From: Microbacterium sp. BH-3-3-3
Lineage (GTDB): Bacteria; Actinomycetota; Actinomycetes; Actinomycetales; Microbacteriaceae
Assembly (NCBI RefSeq): GCF_001792815.1
Contig: NZ_CP017674.1
Span: 1,860,001-1,924,000, forward strand
Length of the DNA stretch: 64,000 bases
Direction of reading: 5' to 3'
Shown: positions 14,255 to 22,627 of the stretch, in pieces
Layout of the letters: each line of letters begins with the position of its first letter
Numbering within the stretch: the first letter of the stretch is position 1
Notes under the pieces: model-generated
Told to the model about the DNA's origin: nothing
Seen by the model: the letters and a program-made list of their open reading frames with translations, nothing else
Databases searched by the model: none
Program-made: the position numbers and the translations under genes

Positions 14255-16777
14255 TCACCTCCCCCCGGGGCTCGGCGCCCGGTGTCGGGCGGAGTCGACC
14301 GGGGGGAGGTCGAGGAACGGCAGCGCCAACCGCTGACCGTCACGAAGACTCGCGAGCATCCACAGCACGCCGGCCGAGCCGGTGGCCAGGTCGCACGACA
14401 GGCGCAGCAGGGTGCGACCCGCATACCCCACGCCGTCGGGGCGGGGGATCTCGTGCAGACGCAGCAGCCGCCGATGGCGCTGCAGCGCGCGGCTCTTCTC
14501 GGGTGTCGGTGTTCGCGCCAGCAGGAGCATGAGACCCGCGCGCCCCTGGAACAGACCCGACTCCAGCACGAACTCGGGCAGACTCGCGCGCTCGAGGGCC
14601 GCGAGAGTGGCGGTGAGCGGGTGCGCGGGGTCCCGCTCCACGAGCGCGGCGAGGGCGAGGGCGACGCCGGCCGATCCCGAGCCGAGGTACGGCAGGAGCC
14701 GCCATCCCTCGTTCATCTGCAGCGAGCCGTCGGCGGCCTCGGTGCACCGCGCGAGGTCGGCGCGGATCGCCGCATCGGCCAGCTGCAGCAGCGCCGGGTC
14801 GCCGTCGCGGTCGAAGAGGCCCATCGCCAGCAGGGCGATCCCGCTGGGGCCGCGCAGCAGACCGCCCGCCCCCGTGGCGACCGGGTCGGTCGAACGCTCG
14901 CTCCACCCGTTCGCGCGATCGGCGATCTCGTCGAGGATGCCGCGCGCCCGGCCGACCAGCTCGGGGTGCCGGTCCGCCAGGCGGAGCAGACCGAGCGCCG
15001 TTCCCGCCGGTCCCCCGTAGAGCCCCGGGGCATCCCACCGCAGCGGAGCGTCGAGGCATCGCTCGACGGCGCGGTCGGCCGCGTCGACCCGCCCGAGTGC
15101 CTGCAACGCCGCGGCGGCCCCCGCCAACCCGTCGAACAGTCCTGAGCGTGCGGAGGCCGCCTCGACCGCGCGCTCGCACCACTCCACGAGCGGGGGCGGC
15201 ACCCGACCCCCGGCCGCGTGCAGCGCGATCAGCGGGCCGAGCGCTCCGTGCGCGAGGGCGTACGGGGGCTCGTCGAACTGCGCCGGGTCGCCCGGCCAGA
15301 GGCGATCGGTGCGTTGGGGCGTGGCATCCGCAATCAGCTGGCGGGCGACGGCTGCGAGGGGATCCGCGAGGTCGTCGGGCTCCGGGGGCGAGACGCGGGC
15401 AAACCCGAGCGCGCGTTCATCCTCTTCTCTCAGGTCGAACCTCTCGCTCACCCAGGCGCGCACCTCGGCCTCCTTCCCCGCGTGCAGGTCGAAGACGGGC
15501 GTCATCGGCGCGAACAAAAAGAGCTGCACGCGCCGCAGCGCGAAGACGTCCGCGGACACCCCGCCGCGACCGTCGGGGGCAACGAAGCCCGGCGCGCCGA
15601 TCACCGCGGGCACTTCGTCGGCCGCGGGGCGCGCCATCTCGAAGTCGATCAGGGTGACCTCGCCGTCGTCGGCGACGAGGAAGTTGCCCGGATGCACGTC
15701 GCCGTGCGCGAGACCCGCCGCGTGCACCGCGGTCAGCGCCCGCTCGATACGGCGCGCGACCTCCAGGGCCCAGGTCCGGTAGGCGTCGACGGCGTCGGCG
15801 TCGACCTCAGCCGACACGAGCGGATGCCGGGCCACGACCGCCTGGTGCAGCGGCAGGCCGCGTGCGCGTTCCAGAACGAGGTAGCGATGTTCGAGAACGG
15901 TGAACTCGCGTAGCAGGGTCGCGGTGCCGGTTCCCTGGAGTCGCCGCAGCGTCCGGGCTTCGCGATCCGCGCGTTGCACCGCGCTGAGACCATCGGGGGT
16001 CACCCCGGCGTGGGGGCGCGCCTCTTTCACGATCACCTCGCGCCCGTGATCGCGCGCGGTGTAGACGCCGCCGGCGTTCGAGAACTGCACGACCCCGGTG
16101 ATCTCGGGGAAGCCCGGGGGCGGCTGGCGGTCACGCAGCTCATCGATCAAATCCCGCAGGAACGGCGGAACGGGTGCCCAGGCCGGCGGGTCGAACCCCG
16201 GCCGCCGCACGTCGGCGACGAGGTGCCCCGACGGATGCCGGATCGCCGGCACCGCGGTTCCCTCGATGTCCACGAACATCCGGTGGAAGCCCCCGTACCG
16301 CACGAACACCGGCCCCTCCCGCCATCGCAGGTCCGAGAGCACGTGCGGTCCCGCGAGGCGCGCGGTGCGCCGCCCGAGGTGCGTCAACGTCCGGTGCAGC
16401 TGATCGATCGACGTCGGGTAGATCGTGACGAACTTGCCGGAGCCCTCACGACCGGCGTCCTTCGCGTTCGACGACGCCCGCACGCCCTCGGTCGAGAGGT
16501 GTTTGAAGGCGATCCCCGCGCGCAGGCAGTGGGCGGCGACCTCGCGCAGCACGGTGTCGGCGGTGTCCGCCGTGCTGCTGAGGTGGATCTTCCAGCCCTG
16601 CTCGGGAAGCACGACCCCGGCCGGCTCGAGGTACGTCCAGATCCCGTCGTCGACGCGGCTCCAGCCCTCGGTCGCGTCGACCACGAATCGGCGGTCGTCC
16701 GCTGCCGGCGGGCGTCGCGAGGGATGGTCGTAGAAGGTCTGGTCCGCGCGGGCGAACACCGGATAGATCGCGTCCAT
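14255..16777 (-). CDS. Class III lanthipeptide synthetase (LanKC)
   Basis: About 840 residues (ATG 16777; GTG 16789 is an alternative). Three domains are in order. An N-terminal phospho-Ser/Thr lyase (about 1-210) begins with the D-x-x-YP-x-FA type opening and contains FKHLSTEGVRASSNAKDAGREGSGKF-like sequence. A Ser/Thr-kinase domain (about 225-450) has Lys251 in VIVKEARP, HGDVHPGN (358-365) and IDFE (Asp378). A LanC-like cyclase domain (about 460-840) is full of GxxG repeats (LYGGPAGTALGLLRL, LRGPSGIALL, LGSGSAGVALALAAL, LFQGRAGLMLLLAR, LATGSAGVLWML). Together they phosphorylate, dehydrate and cyclise the precursor encoded just downstream. Family length is normal. Confidence 0.95.
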   Translation of the reverse strand: MDAIYPVFARADQTFYDHPSRRPPAADDRRFVVDATEGWSRVDDGIWTYLEPAGVVLPEQGWKIHLSSTADTADTVLREVAAHCLRAGIAFKHLSTEGVRASSNAKDAGREGSGKFVTIYPTSIDQLHRTLTHLGRRTARLAGPHVLSDLRWREGPVFVRYGGFHRMFVDIEGTAVPAIRHPSGHLVADVRRPGFDPPAWAPVPPFLRDLIDELRDRQPPPGFPEITGVVQFSNAGGVYTARDHGREVIVKEARPHAGVTPDGLSAVQRADREARTLRRLQGTGTATLLREFTVLEHRYLVLERARGLPLHQAVVARHPLVSAEVDADAVDAYRTWALEVARRIERALTAVHAAGLAHGDVHPGNFLVADDGEVTLIDFEMARPAADEVPAVIGAPGFVAPDGRGGVSADVFALRRVQLFLFAPMTPVFDLHAGKEAEVRAWVSERFDLREEDERALGFARVSPPEPDDLADPLAAVARQLIADATPQRTDRLWPGDPAQFDEPPYALAHGALGPLIALHAAGGRVPPPLVEWCERAVEAASARSGLFDGLAGAAAALQALGRVDAADRAVERCLDAPLRWDAPGLYGGPAGTALGLLRLADRHPELVGRARGILDEIADRANGWSERSTDPVATGAGGLLRGPSGIALLAMGLFDRDGDPALLQLADAAIRADLARCTEAADGSLQMNEGWRLLPYLGSGSAGVALALAALVERDPAHPLTATLAALERASLPEFVLESGLFQGRAGLMLLLARTPTPEKSRALQRHRRLLRLHEIPRPDGVGYAGRTLLRLSCDLATGSAGVLWMLASLRDGQRLALPFLDLPPVDSARHRAPSPGGR

Positions 16778-16979
16778 GCCCCCGCCCACGCCGCCTGAGA
16801 CGCCGGACTGACGCGGCGCGAAGCCATGGTGTTCTCGCGCGAGCGGAGCGGCTCCTCACCGCGGAGGGGCCGACGGCGGGATCGAGGGTGTTTCGCGGGG
16901 GGATTCGAGCCGGTCACGCGCGCAATCCCGGGGGTCGAGCCACGCTCCGGGCCCGACCGAAGGCGTCAGATGACGACGG

Positions 16980-17669
16980 TCAGATTCGTCCATCCGGACG
17001 AGCGATGAGCTCGGAGCCCACCCGCACTCCCCACAGCGCGAGCTGCGTGCGATCCGAGACGTCGACCTTGCGCAGCGAGGACTGGATGTGGGTGCGCACG
17101 GTGTTCACCGAGACCACCAACTGCGCCGCCAGCTGCTCGTTCGAGGTGACTCCCTCGCTGAGCAGCCGCACCACGCGGCTCTCCGACGCGCTGAGCGACG
17201 CGACCTTGGCGCGATCGTCGGCGCTCAGCCGGCGCTCGGCGATGTCACGCAGCAGGGGGGCCGTCACGTGCGTCGACACGAGAGCGTCACCACGGTGCGC
17301 GGCGTGGATGGCGTCGATGAGCTGGGCGCTGTCGTGCGTCTTGAGCAGGTAACCCGCCGCTCCGTTGCGCAGAGCCCGCATCACCAGGCGGTCCTCGCCA
17401 TGGCTGGTGAGCACGATCACGCGGGTGGAGCCCCCCGACTCCTCCACGACGGCGCGCGTCGCGTCGATGCCGTTCATCTCAGGCATCTCGAGGTCCATCA
17501 GCACGACGTCGGCGTGCGCGGCGAGCGCCCCGGCGAGCGCGTCGCGACCGGTGGCGGCCTCTCCGACGACCGAGATCCCGTCGGCGTGCTCGAGGCGCAA
17601 GCGGACTCCGCGTCGGAAGGGGCGGTTGTCGTCGGCGATGAGAACCCGGATGGGTGCACTGTCAATCAC
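16980..17669 (-). CDS. LuxR/NarL-type response regulator
   Basis: 229 residues. Receiver domain with IRVLIADDNRPFRRGV, phospho-acceptor Asp in VVLMDLEMPEMNGID (about residue 56), VLTSHGE and LLKTHD (conserved Thr/Lys). Then a LuxR-type HTH near the C-terminus: LSASESRVVRLLSEGVTSNEQLA and VSVNTVRTHIQSSLRKV. Its start overlaps the histidine kinase gene by 8 bases, so they are a cognate pair. It lies about 200 bp upstream of lanKC on the same strand, so it may control the lanthipeptide operon. Confidence 0.93.
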   Translation of the reverse strand: MIDSAPIRVLIADDNRPFRRGVRLRLEHADGISVVGEAATGRDALAGALAAHADVVLMDLEMPEMNGIDATRAVVEESGGSTRVIVLTSHGEDRLVMRALRNGAAGYLLKTHDSAQLIDAIHAAHRGDALVSTHVTAPLLRDIAERRLSADDRAKVASLSASESRVVRLLSEGVTSNEQLAAQLVVSVNTVRTHIQSSLRKVDVSDRTQLALWGVRVGSELIARPDGRI

Positions 17670-18942
17670 GTTCCGCCTCCGTCGTCCTCGGGAAGGGGAT
17701 CTCCACCCCCAGGTGCCAGCCCCCCTGGTCGTCTGCCGACGCGTCGACGGACCCGTCGACGAGAGTGAGCTTCTGGCGCAGGCTATCCAACCCCCAGCCG
17801 AGTCCGAGGTCGTCCTCGTCGGCCCTCACCCGTCTCGCCGGTCCGTTCGCGACCGTCGCGGTCAGCCGGTCGGCGTCGACGTGCACCCCGATGTCGACGG
17901 CGGCTCCCGCCGCGTGCTTGGCGGCGTTCGAGAGCCCCTCCGAGATGGCCCGGTACGCGGTGGTCGAGACGACCACGGGCGGCGACTGCAGATCCCCGGT
18001 CGTCGTCACCCGCACGTCCATGCCGCGCTCGCGCCAGAACGCGACGAGCGCGGAGAGGCTCCGCAGATCCGGCGTGGGCGTCTGGGCCGAGGAATCGACG
18101 GCCCGCAGGTCGCCGAGCGCGCCGTAGAGGCTCGCGGCGGCATAGCGTCCTTCGGCGCGCACCTCTTCGATGAGGTGCAGTGCCTGCTGCGGGTGCTCCG
18201 GCGCGAGTTCCACCGACGCGTCGCACAGCGAGACGAGCCCCGCCAGGTGCTGACCGGCGACGTCGTGCAGTTCCTGGGCGATGCGGCCGCGTTCGGCGTT
18301 GCGCGACGCCTCGACGGCTTCGGCCTGCTGAGCCTTGAAGGCGAGTGCGCGTCGACGGGCGCGCTGCGTGCGCCGCTCGAGCACCGCCCACAGCATCCCC
18401 AGGGCCACGCCGGCGAAGCACACGGATGCCAGGGCGGTGCCCTCCGTGAGAACGAAGCTGACGACGGCGCCGGTCGGCGCTCCGGCCGCCGCGGCCCAGA
18501 GGCCCAGCCCCACCACGGCCACGAGCACGCTCGCCCCCGCCCACGCCGCGGCGACGGGAATCGACCGCGCGCTGCCGACGGCGAACATCGCCACCGCGAC
18601 GACCAACTGCATCGGAGACGCCCACGTCGGAACCCCCAACCACAGAGCGATCGCGAGGTAGCAGGCCAGGGCCCCCAGCATGGCCGATACGGGGCGGTGG
18701 GCCGCTTGTGTGACGCAGAGCGCCTGGGCGAGGCATCCGAGGGCGGCGAGGCCGATGACGACGGCCGGCGGCAGCTGGTGCCCCCACTCCCCCGCGCCCG
18801 TCCACAGGGCGACCAGCGGGTCTGCGCACACCTGCACGACGGTCGCGAGGAACACCACCGCCGTGAAGACGGGCGAGCGCATCGCCTGGATCACCTGCCC
18901 GGTACCCGCGGATTCCTGCACCGTCTGCGTTTCCCCCACCAT
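17662..18942 (-). CDS. Two-component sensor histidine kinase (HisKA_3 / NarL-type)
   Basis: About 427 residues from ATG 18942. Six or so transmembrane helices (about residues 20-190) with no large external sensor loop. Then the HisKA_3 dimerisation helix RIAQELHDVAGQHLAGL, whose His is the phosphorylation site, and an ATPase domain with N box (AISEGLSNAAKHA) and G box (LGLGWGLDSLRQKL). Membrane-embedded sensing kinases of this type often respond to envelope perturbation or antibiotics. It pairs with the overlapping response regulator. Position next to lanKC suggests control or self-sensing of the lanthipeptide. Confidence 0.9.
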   Translation of the reverse strand: MVGETQTVQESAGTGQVIQAMRSPVFTAVVFLATVVQVCADPLVALWTGAGEWGHQLPPAVVIGLAALGCLAQALCVTQAAHRPVSAMLGALACYLAIALWLGVPTWASPMQLVVAVAMFAVGSARSIPVAAAWAGASVLVAVVGLGLWAAAAGAPTGAVVSFVLTEGTALASVCFAGVALGMLWAVLERRTQRARRRALAFKAQQAEAVEASRNAERGRIAQELHDVAGQHLAGLVSLCDASVELAPEHPQQALHLIEEVRAEGRYAAASLYGALGDLRAVDSSAQTPTPDLRSLSALVAFWRERGMDVRVTTTGDLQSPPVVVSTTAYRAISEGLSNAAKHAAGAAVDIGVHVDADRLTATVANGPARRVRADEDDLGLGWGLDSLRQKLTLVDGSVDASADDQGGWHLGVEIPFPRTTEAERD

Positions 18943-19252
18943 GAGTCCATCGTCATGCCTCGCCCCGGGGTTTCCCGCATTTTCGCGCTGTCGCGTGACG
19001 CCGGCGTCGAACGGGTCGACCCGCCCTCGAGAACGAGAAAGGCCCCGGGGTGAACCCGGGGCCTTCTGTGTTGTGTGGCACTTTATACGTATCCGCGATT
19101 CCAGTCGCGCGGGTTCGCAGCACAGTGCTGACGGCCAATTACGCGCTAAGCCGCCGCGTTCTACACCGCCCTGATCAGATGCTGATTCGCAATGCGTGAG
19201 GCCTCGGACCAATCGAACGCACCGGTTCGTGGACTCGGTGCAGGCTCATCCG
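18943..19252. other. Intergenic boundary region with a terminator
   Basis: No gene is visible in about 310 bp. It contains the histidine kinase promoter side, a strong hairpin (19039-19065) and a stretch without recognisable features up to the first broken gene of the glycoside islet. No tRNA gene or long repeat is seen that would mark an integration site. Confidence 0.6.
19039..19065. terminator. Hairpin terminator
   Basis: AAGGCCCCGGG (19039-19049) pairs exactly with 19055-19065 across a 5-base loop. On the minus strand it lies between the end of the islet and the kinase gene and would stop read-through from the glycosidase operon. Confidence 0.8.
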
Positions 19253-19430
19253 TCAGACCGGGCGTGGGGTCCCGTTCATGATGAAGTCCACCCAGTCGGC
19301 GGGCGTTACCCCGACGCAGGCGTTGATGAAGGTGCCCGCGACCTGGCGCTCGATGAGATCAAGCAGCTCGAACACGTCGTGCCGCCGCCCGTCGATCTCG
19401 AAACCGAGGACGAGTGGGAGCCTGGCGGTC
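19253..19430 (-). pseudogene. C-terminal fragment of an unidentified protein
   Basis: An open frame of about 59 codons ending at TGA 19253 with a protein-like sequence (VLGFEIDGRRHDVFELLDL, ERQVAGTFINACVGVTPADW). It has no start of its own and begins exactly where the neighbouring oxidoreductase fragment loses similarity, in a different frame. It looks like the tail of another gene joined to the oxidoreductase by a deletion. I do not recognise the family. Confidence 0.4.
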
Positions 19431-19829
19431 CACGTTGCTGGACATCGCAGCGACGGGGAGCCCGTCTTCTCCGGGCTGCGCGGCACCGTCGCCGAGGAGG
19501 AAGGTCCCGGGACGCGCGCGGTGCCTGGCGGTGGCGGCCGCGCCAGGGGTGGCGAGCGTCTCTGACAGCGGGCCTGGGCCCTCTGAGGCGCGCTGGGCCG
19601 CTGAGCGCAGGTCGTGGTCGGTGATGTTCTTCACGTGAGCGCCGGCGGGGGAAGTGATCGTCGGTCCGACCTCGAACATCGCCACCCGTGCGTCGGAGAC
19701 CTGCTCGGTGAGGATCCGGGCGAACGCGGCACCCGTGGGTCCGCTGCCGACGATGGCGACGTCGACAGAGGCGGGATAGCGGTGCGGCGTCCAGGCCTCG
19801 GCGGCGTTCGTGTCTGGTGCGGTAATCAG
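19431..19829 (-). pseudogene. GMC-type FAD oxidoreductase, truncated N-terminal fragment
   Basis: About 130 codons directly downstream of the rhamnosidase. They contain the FAD-binding fold: VDVAIVGSGPTGAAFARIL (GxGxxG), FEVGP, and after about 90 residues LPVAAMSSNV, where GMC/pyranose-oxidase-like enzymes continue with a GGMG.HW motif. The motif is missing and the frame runs into unrelated sequence, so the substrate-binding half is gone. There is also no ATG/GTG start: the frame opens at CTG or ATT overlapping the rhamnosidase stop. A functional ancestor would have oxidised a sugar or glycoside, fitting the islet. Confidence 0.7.
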
Positions 19830-22627
19830 TGATCGTCTTCCTGGACTGAGGCGGCGGGTGCGGGCGGACCGAGGGCGTCGAGTACGGCTCCGACCGTGTC
19901 GACGACGCTCGCCGGCACGGAGAAGAGCGCTGCGGCGAGCGGAGTACGCAGCGTCCAGTCGGTTCGGCGTCGGACGAGGTCGGCGAGGCCGGGGTCGGAG
20001 CTTTCGAGCGCCTCCATGACGGCGCGATAGGCGGGAGGGGAGAGGACGATCTCGGCGACCGGGCTCCACAGGGAGAGGGCGGATCCCGGGTTTGGCGCCG
20101 GGTTCGCGGTGCTCCACGCATGGTGGCCGGAACCGGCCTCCGTGCTCGCGAGACCCGGGAGGACCACGTCAGCCCGGCCGTGCGCCGGCACGGTGAGGGT
20201 CCAGTCGATTCGCCCGTCGTGGCGTCGCCAGCTCGCGCTGTAACGGCCGGCAGGTGTGTCGAGTTCCACTGCCGCGTCGTCGAGGCCGGGCAGGGCGATC
20301 GGCGCGAAGCGCACGCGTGCGTAGCCGCGCTCGATCGGCTCGAGCCCGGCGACGCGACGGTAGAGCCAGTCGACGACGGCCCCGAGGGCGTAGTGGTTGA
20401 ACGAGGTCATCTCGCCGGGGTTGACGGTCCCGTCGGGCAGCATCGAATCCCATCGCTCCCAGACGGTCGTCGCTCCCATGGTCACGGGGTACAGCCACGA
20501 CGGCACACGGGTCTGCAGCAGCAGAGCCGATGCCTCCGCGTCGTAGCCGAAGTCGCTCAGAGCGTCGAGGACGAGCGGCGTCCCGATGAACCCGGTCGAG
20601 ATGTGGAAGGCGTCGCGCCGGGTGACCTCGGCCAGGCGTGCGGCGAGGGCTGCCCTAGTACCGGGATCGACGGCGATTCCGAAGCGCAGGGCCAGGGCGT
20701 ATGCGGTCGGGGCGTCGGACACCATGCGACCACTCGGAGCGACATACGCCTCCAGGAATGCCTCGCGAACCTCCGCCGCGCGTTCCCACGCCCACGCGGC
20801 GTCCTCAATCCGGTCTGCTCGAGCGGCAGCCTCGGCCAGGAGGGTGAGGGAGCGGAAGAGGTAGGCGGTCGCGACGATGCCAGGAGAGGTCTTCGCCGCA
20901 CCGGCCATATCGGCGGGCGCTGCAGGGTCGAGCCAGTCTCCGAACTGCAGGGTGCTCTCCCAGAGCCCTGCTCCTCCTGCCGCCTCGAGTTCGACCTGCA
21001 CCCACGCGGTCATGCTGTCGACGGAGTCGTGGAGCAGCTGGTCGTCGTCGAAGCGGTCGGCGAGCACGCTGGGAACGACGGTGGCGGCGTCCCCCCAGCC
21101 GGCGGCCGGCCAGGCGAATCCGAAGACGTTGGGGACAAGAGTGGGCACAACCCCGCTGCTGCGCGCCTGACAGGCGCGCAGATCGACCAGCCAGTGAGCG
21201 AGGAAGCCGTTGCAGTCGTACAGAGTCGACGCGGTCGGTGCGAAGATCTGCGCGTCCCCGGTCCAGCCGAGCCGCTCGTCGCGCTGCGGGCAGTCGGTGG
21301 GCAGCGCGAGGAAGTTCCCCCGCATGCTCCACACGACGTTCTCGTGCAGCCGCTGCAGCAACGGGTGGGAGGTGCGGAAGCTGCCGGTGCGGCGCATGTC
21401 GCTGTGGATCACCACGGCGCGGATGCGGTCGGGATCCATCGCTCCAGGCCAGCCGGTGATCTCAGCGTAGCGGAAGCCGTGGAACGTGCCGGCCGGCTCG
21501 AAGCTCTCCCGGCCCTCGCCGGAGAGGACGAAAGTGTCGGTCGAGGTGGCGCGGCGCAGCGGACGGACGGCGAGCTCGCCGTCCTCGAGCACCTCGGCGT
21601 GGCGGGCGATGATCGTCGTGCCGGCCGGTCCCTCCACGTCCAGGCGCAGGCGGCCGACGAGGTTCTGGCCGAAGTCGAGGACGGTGCGACCCGACGGCGT
21701 GGTGAGGACCTCGACGACCTGCAGCTCCTCGATCCTGCGGACCGGCTCGCTGAACCGAGCAACCGGCACCGGTTGCTCGGACGCTTCTCGCGCGGACGGC
21801 CACTGTGACGAATCGGCCCACCAGGGTCCGGCCGCGCTGTGGACGATGGTCTCGCCCTCGTAGAGCCCGGACGCGATGACCTCCGGGGAGGCGGCGGCCT
21901 CCCATTCCGGGGTGGAGGCGATCGTCTCCTCCGTGCCGTCCTCATAGAGGAGGTGGAGCTGCAGGGCGACAGAGGGCTGGTCGCCGTAGACGCGGCGGGC
22001 TTCCTCGCCGAAGCCGTAGCTCTCGGTGTACCAGGCGCCAGTGACCTCCGCGCCGAGCACGTGGTCGCCGGGTGCGAGTCGCGAGGTCACCTCGACCGAC
22101 TCGTGGACGAGCCGGTCGGCGTAGCTGGTCCAGCCGGGGGAGAGCACCGTGTCATCGATCGGTCGCCCGTCGATGCGGACGGTGGCTGCGCCGAGTGCGG
22201 TCCAGTAGAGGGTCGCACTCGCGAGCGGGCGGTCGACGGTGATGGTGCGCCGAACGATGAAGGGCTGCGCCGCGTCGGTGGGTTCTGCGAGCCCGATGAG
22301 GCGAGCCCGCCAGTCCTCCGCCGGGACGGATCCGAGCCGGATCCGGCAGGGGTCGCTGGGTTCGGACCAGGCGCCGAGCGCATCCCGGAGTCGGACTCGC
22401 GCGGTGACCTCTTCGCGCGGCGCGAGTGAAGCGAAAGGCCAGGCCACGAAGACGTGGTCAGCGCCCTCGACGACGGTGCTCCTCCCGTCATCGAGGGTGA
22501 TCTCCGCGGCGGACTGCGCCCAGTCGGGATCGTCCGTCTCGGCGATCCAGCTGAGTCGGGGGCGGGCGACGGCGACCCAGGGCGAGTCGGTGCGGTACTC
22601 GGCGCGCAGCCGGAGCGCGGTGATCAC
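19826..22627 (-). CDS. Alpha-L-rhamnosidase (GH78)
   Basis: 933 residues starting at GTG 22627, which overlaps the GH3 gene stop by four bases. N-terminal beta-sandwich domains (Bac_rhamnosid_N-like, with RPRLSWIAE and the SPGWTSYADRLVHESVEVTSRL strand region) precede the (alpha/alpha)6 barrel. Around residue 440 the GH78 signature DCPQRDERLGWTGDAQIF appears, carrying catalytic-region acids. YALGAVVDWLYRRVAGLEP is the usual end of the barrel, followed by a C-terminal beta domain. It would hydrolyse terminal alpha-L-rhamnose, for example from plant glycosides. No signal peptide is visible, so it acts in the cytoplasm on imported substrate. Confidence 0.92.
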   Translation of the reverse strand: MITALRLRAEYRTDSPWVAVARPRLSWIAETDDPDWAQSAAEITLDDGRSTVVEGADHVFVAWPFASLAPREEVTARVRLRDALGAWSEPSDPCRIRLGSVPAEDWRARLIGLAEPTDAAQPFIVRRTITVDRPLASATLYWTALGAATVRIDGRPIDDTVLSPGWTSYADRLVHESVEVTSRLAPGDHVLGAEVTGAWYTESYGFGEEARRVYGDQPSVALQLHLLYEDGTEETIASTPEWEAAASPEVIASGLYEGETIVHSAAGPWWADSSQWPSAREASEQPVPVARFSEPVRRIEELQVVEVLTTPSGRTVLDFGQNLVGRLRLDVEGPAGTTIIARHAEVLEDGELAVRPLRRATSTDTFVLSGEGRESFEPAGTFHGFRYAEITGWPGAMDPDRIRAVVIHSDMRRTGSFRTSHPLLQRLHENVVWSMRGNFLALPTDCPQRDERLGWTGDAQIFAPTASTLYDCNGFLAHWLVDLRACQARSSGVVPTLVPNVFGFAWPAAGWGDAATVVPSVLADRFDDDQLLHDSVDSMTAWVQVELEAAGGAGLWESTLQFGDWLDPAAPADMAGAAKTSPGIVATAYLFRSLTLLAEAAARADRIEDAAWAWERAAEVREAFLEAYVAPSGRMVSDAPTAYALALRFGIAVDPGTRAALAARLAEVTRRDAFHISTGFIGTPLVLDALSDFGYDAEASALLLQTRVPSWLYPVTMGATTVWERWDSMLPDGTVNPGEMTSFNHYALGAVVDWLYRRVAGLEPIERGYARVRFAPIALPGLDDAAVELDTPAGRYSASWRRHDGRIDWTLTVPAHGRADVVLPGLASTEAGSGHHAWSTANPAPNPGSALSLWSPVAEIVLSPPAYRAVMEALESSDPGLADLVRRRTDWTLRTPLAAALFSVPASVVDTVGAVLDALGPPAPAASVQEDDH

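Noticed and set aside
16895..16920. T-arm-like GGGGATTCGAGCC resembling a tRNA
   Set aside because: No matching acceptor, D or anticodon arms could be built around it.
19039..19110. Hairpin and following sequence as a tRNA or attachment site
   Set aside because: The stem is a simple terminator and the downstream bases do not fold as tRNA; no direct repeat flanks the islet.
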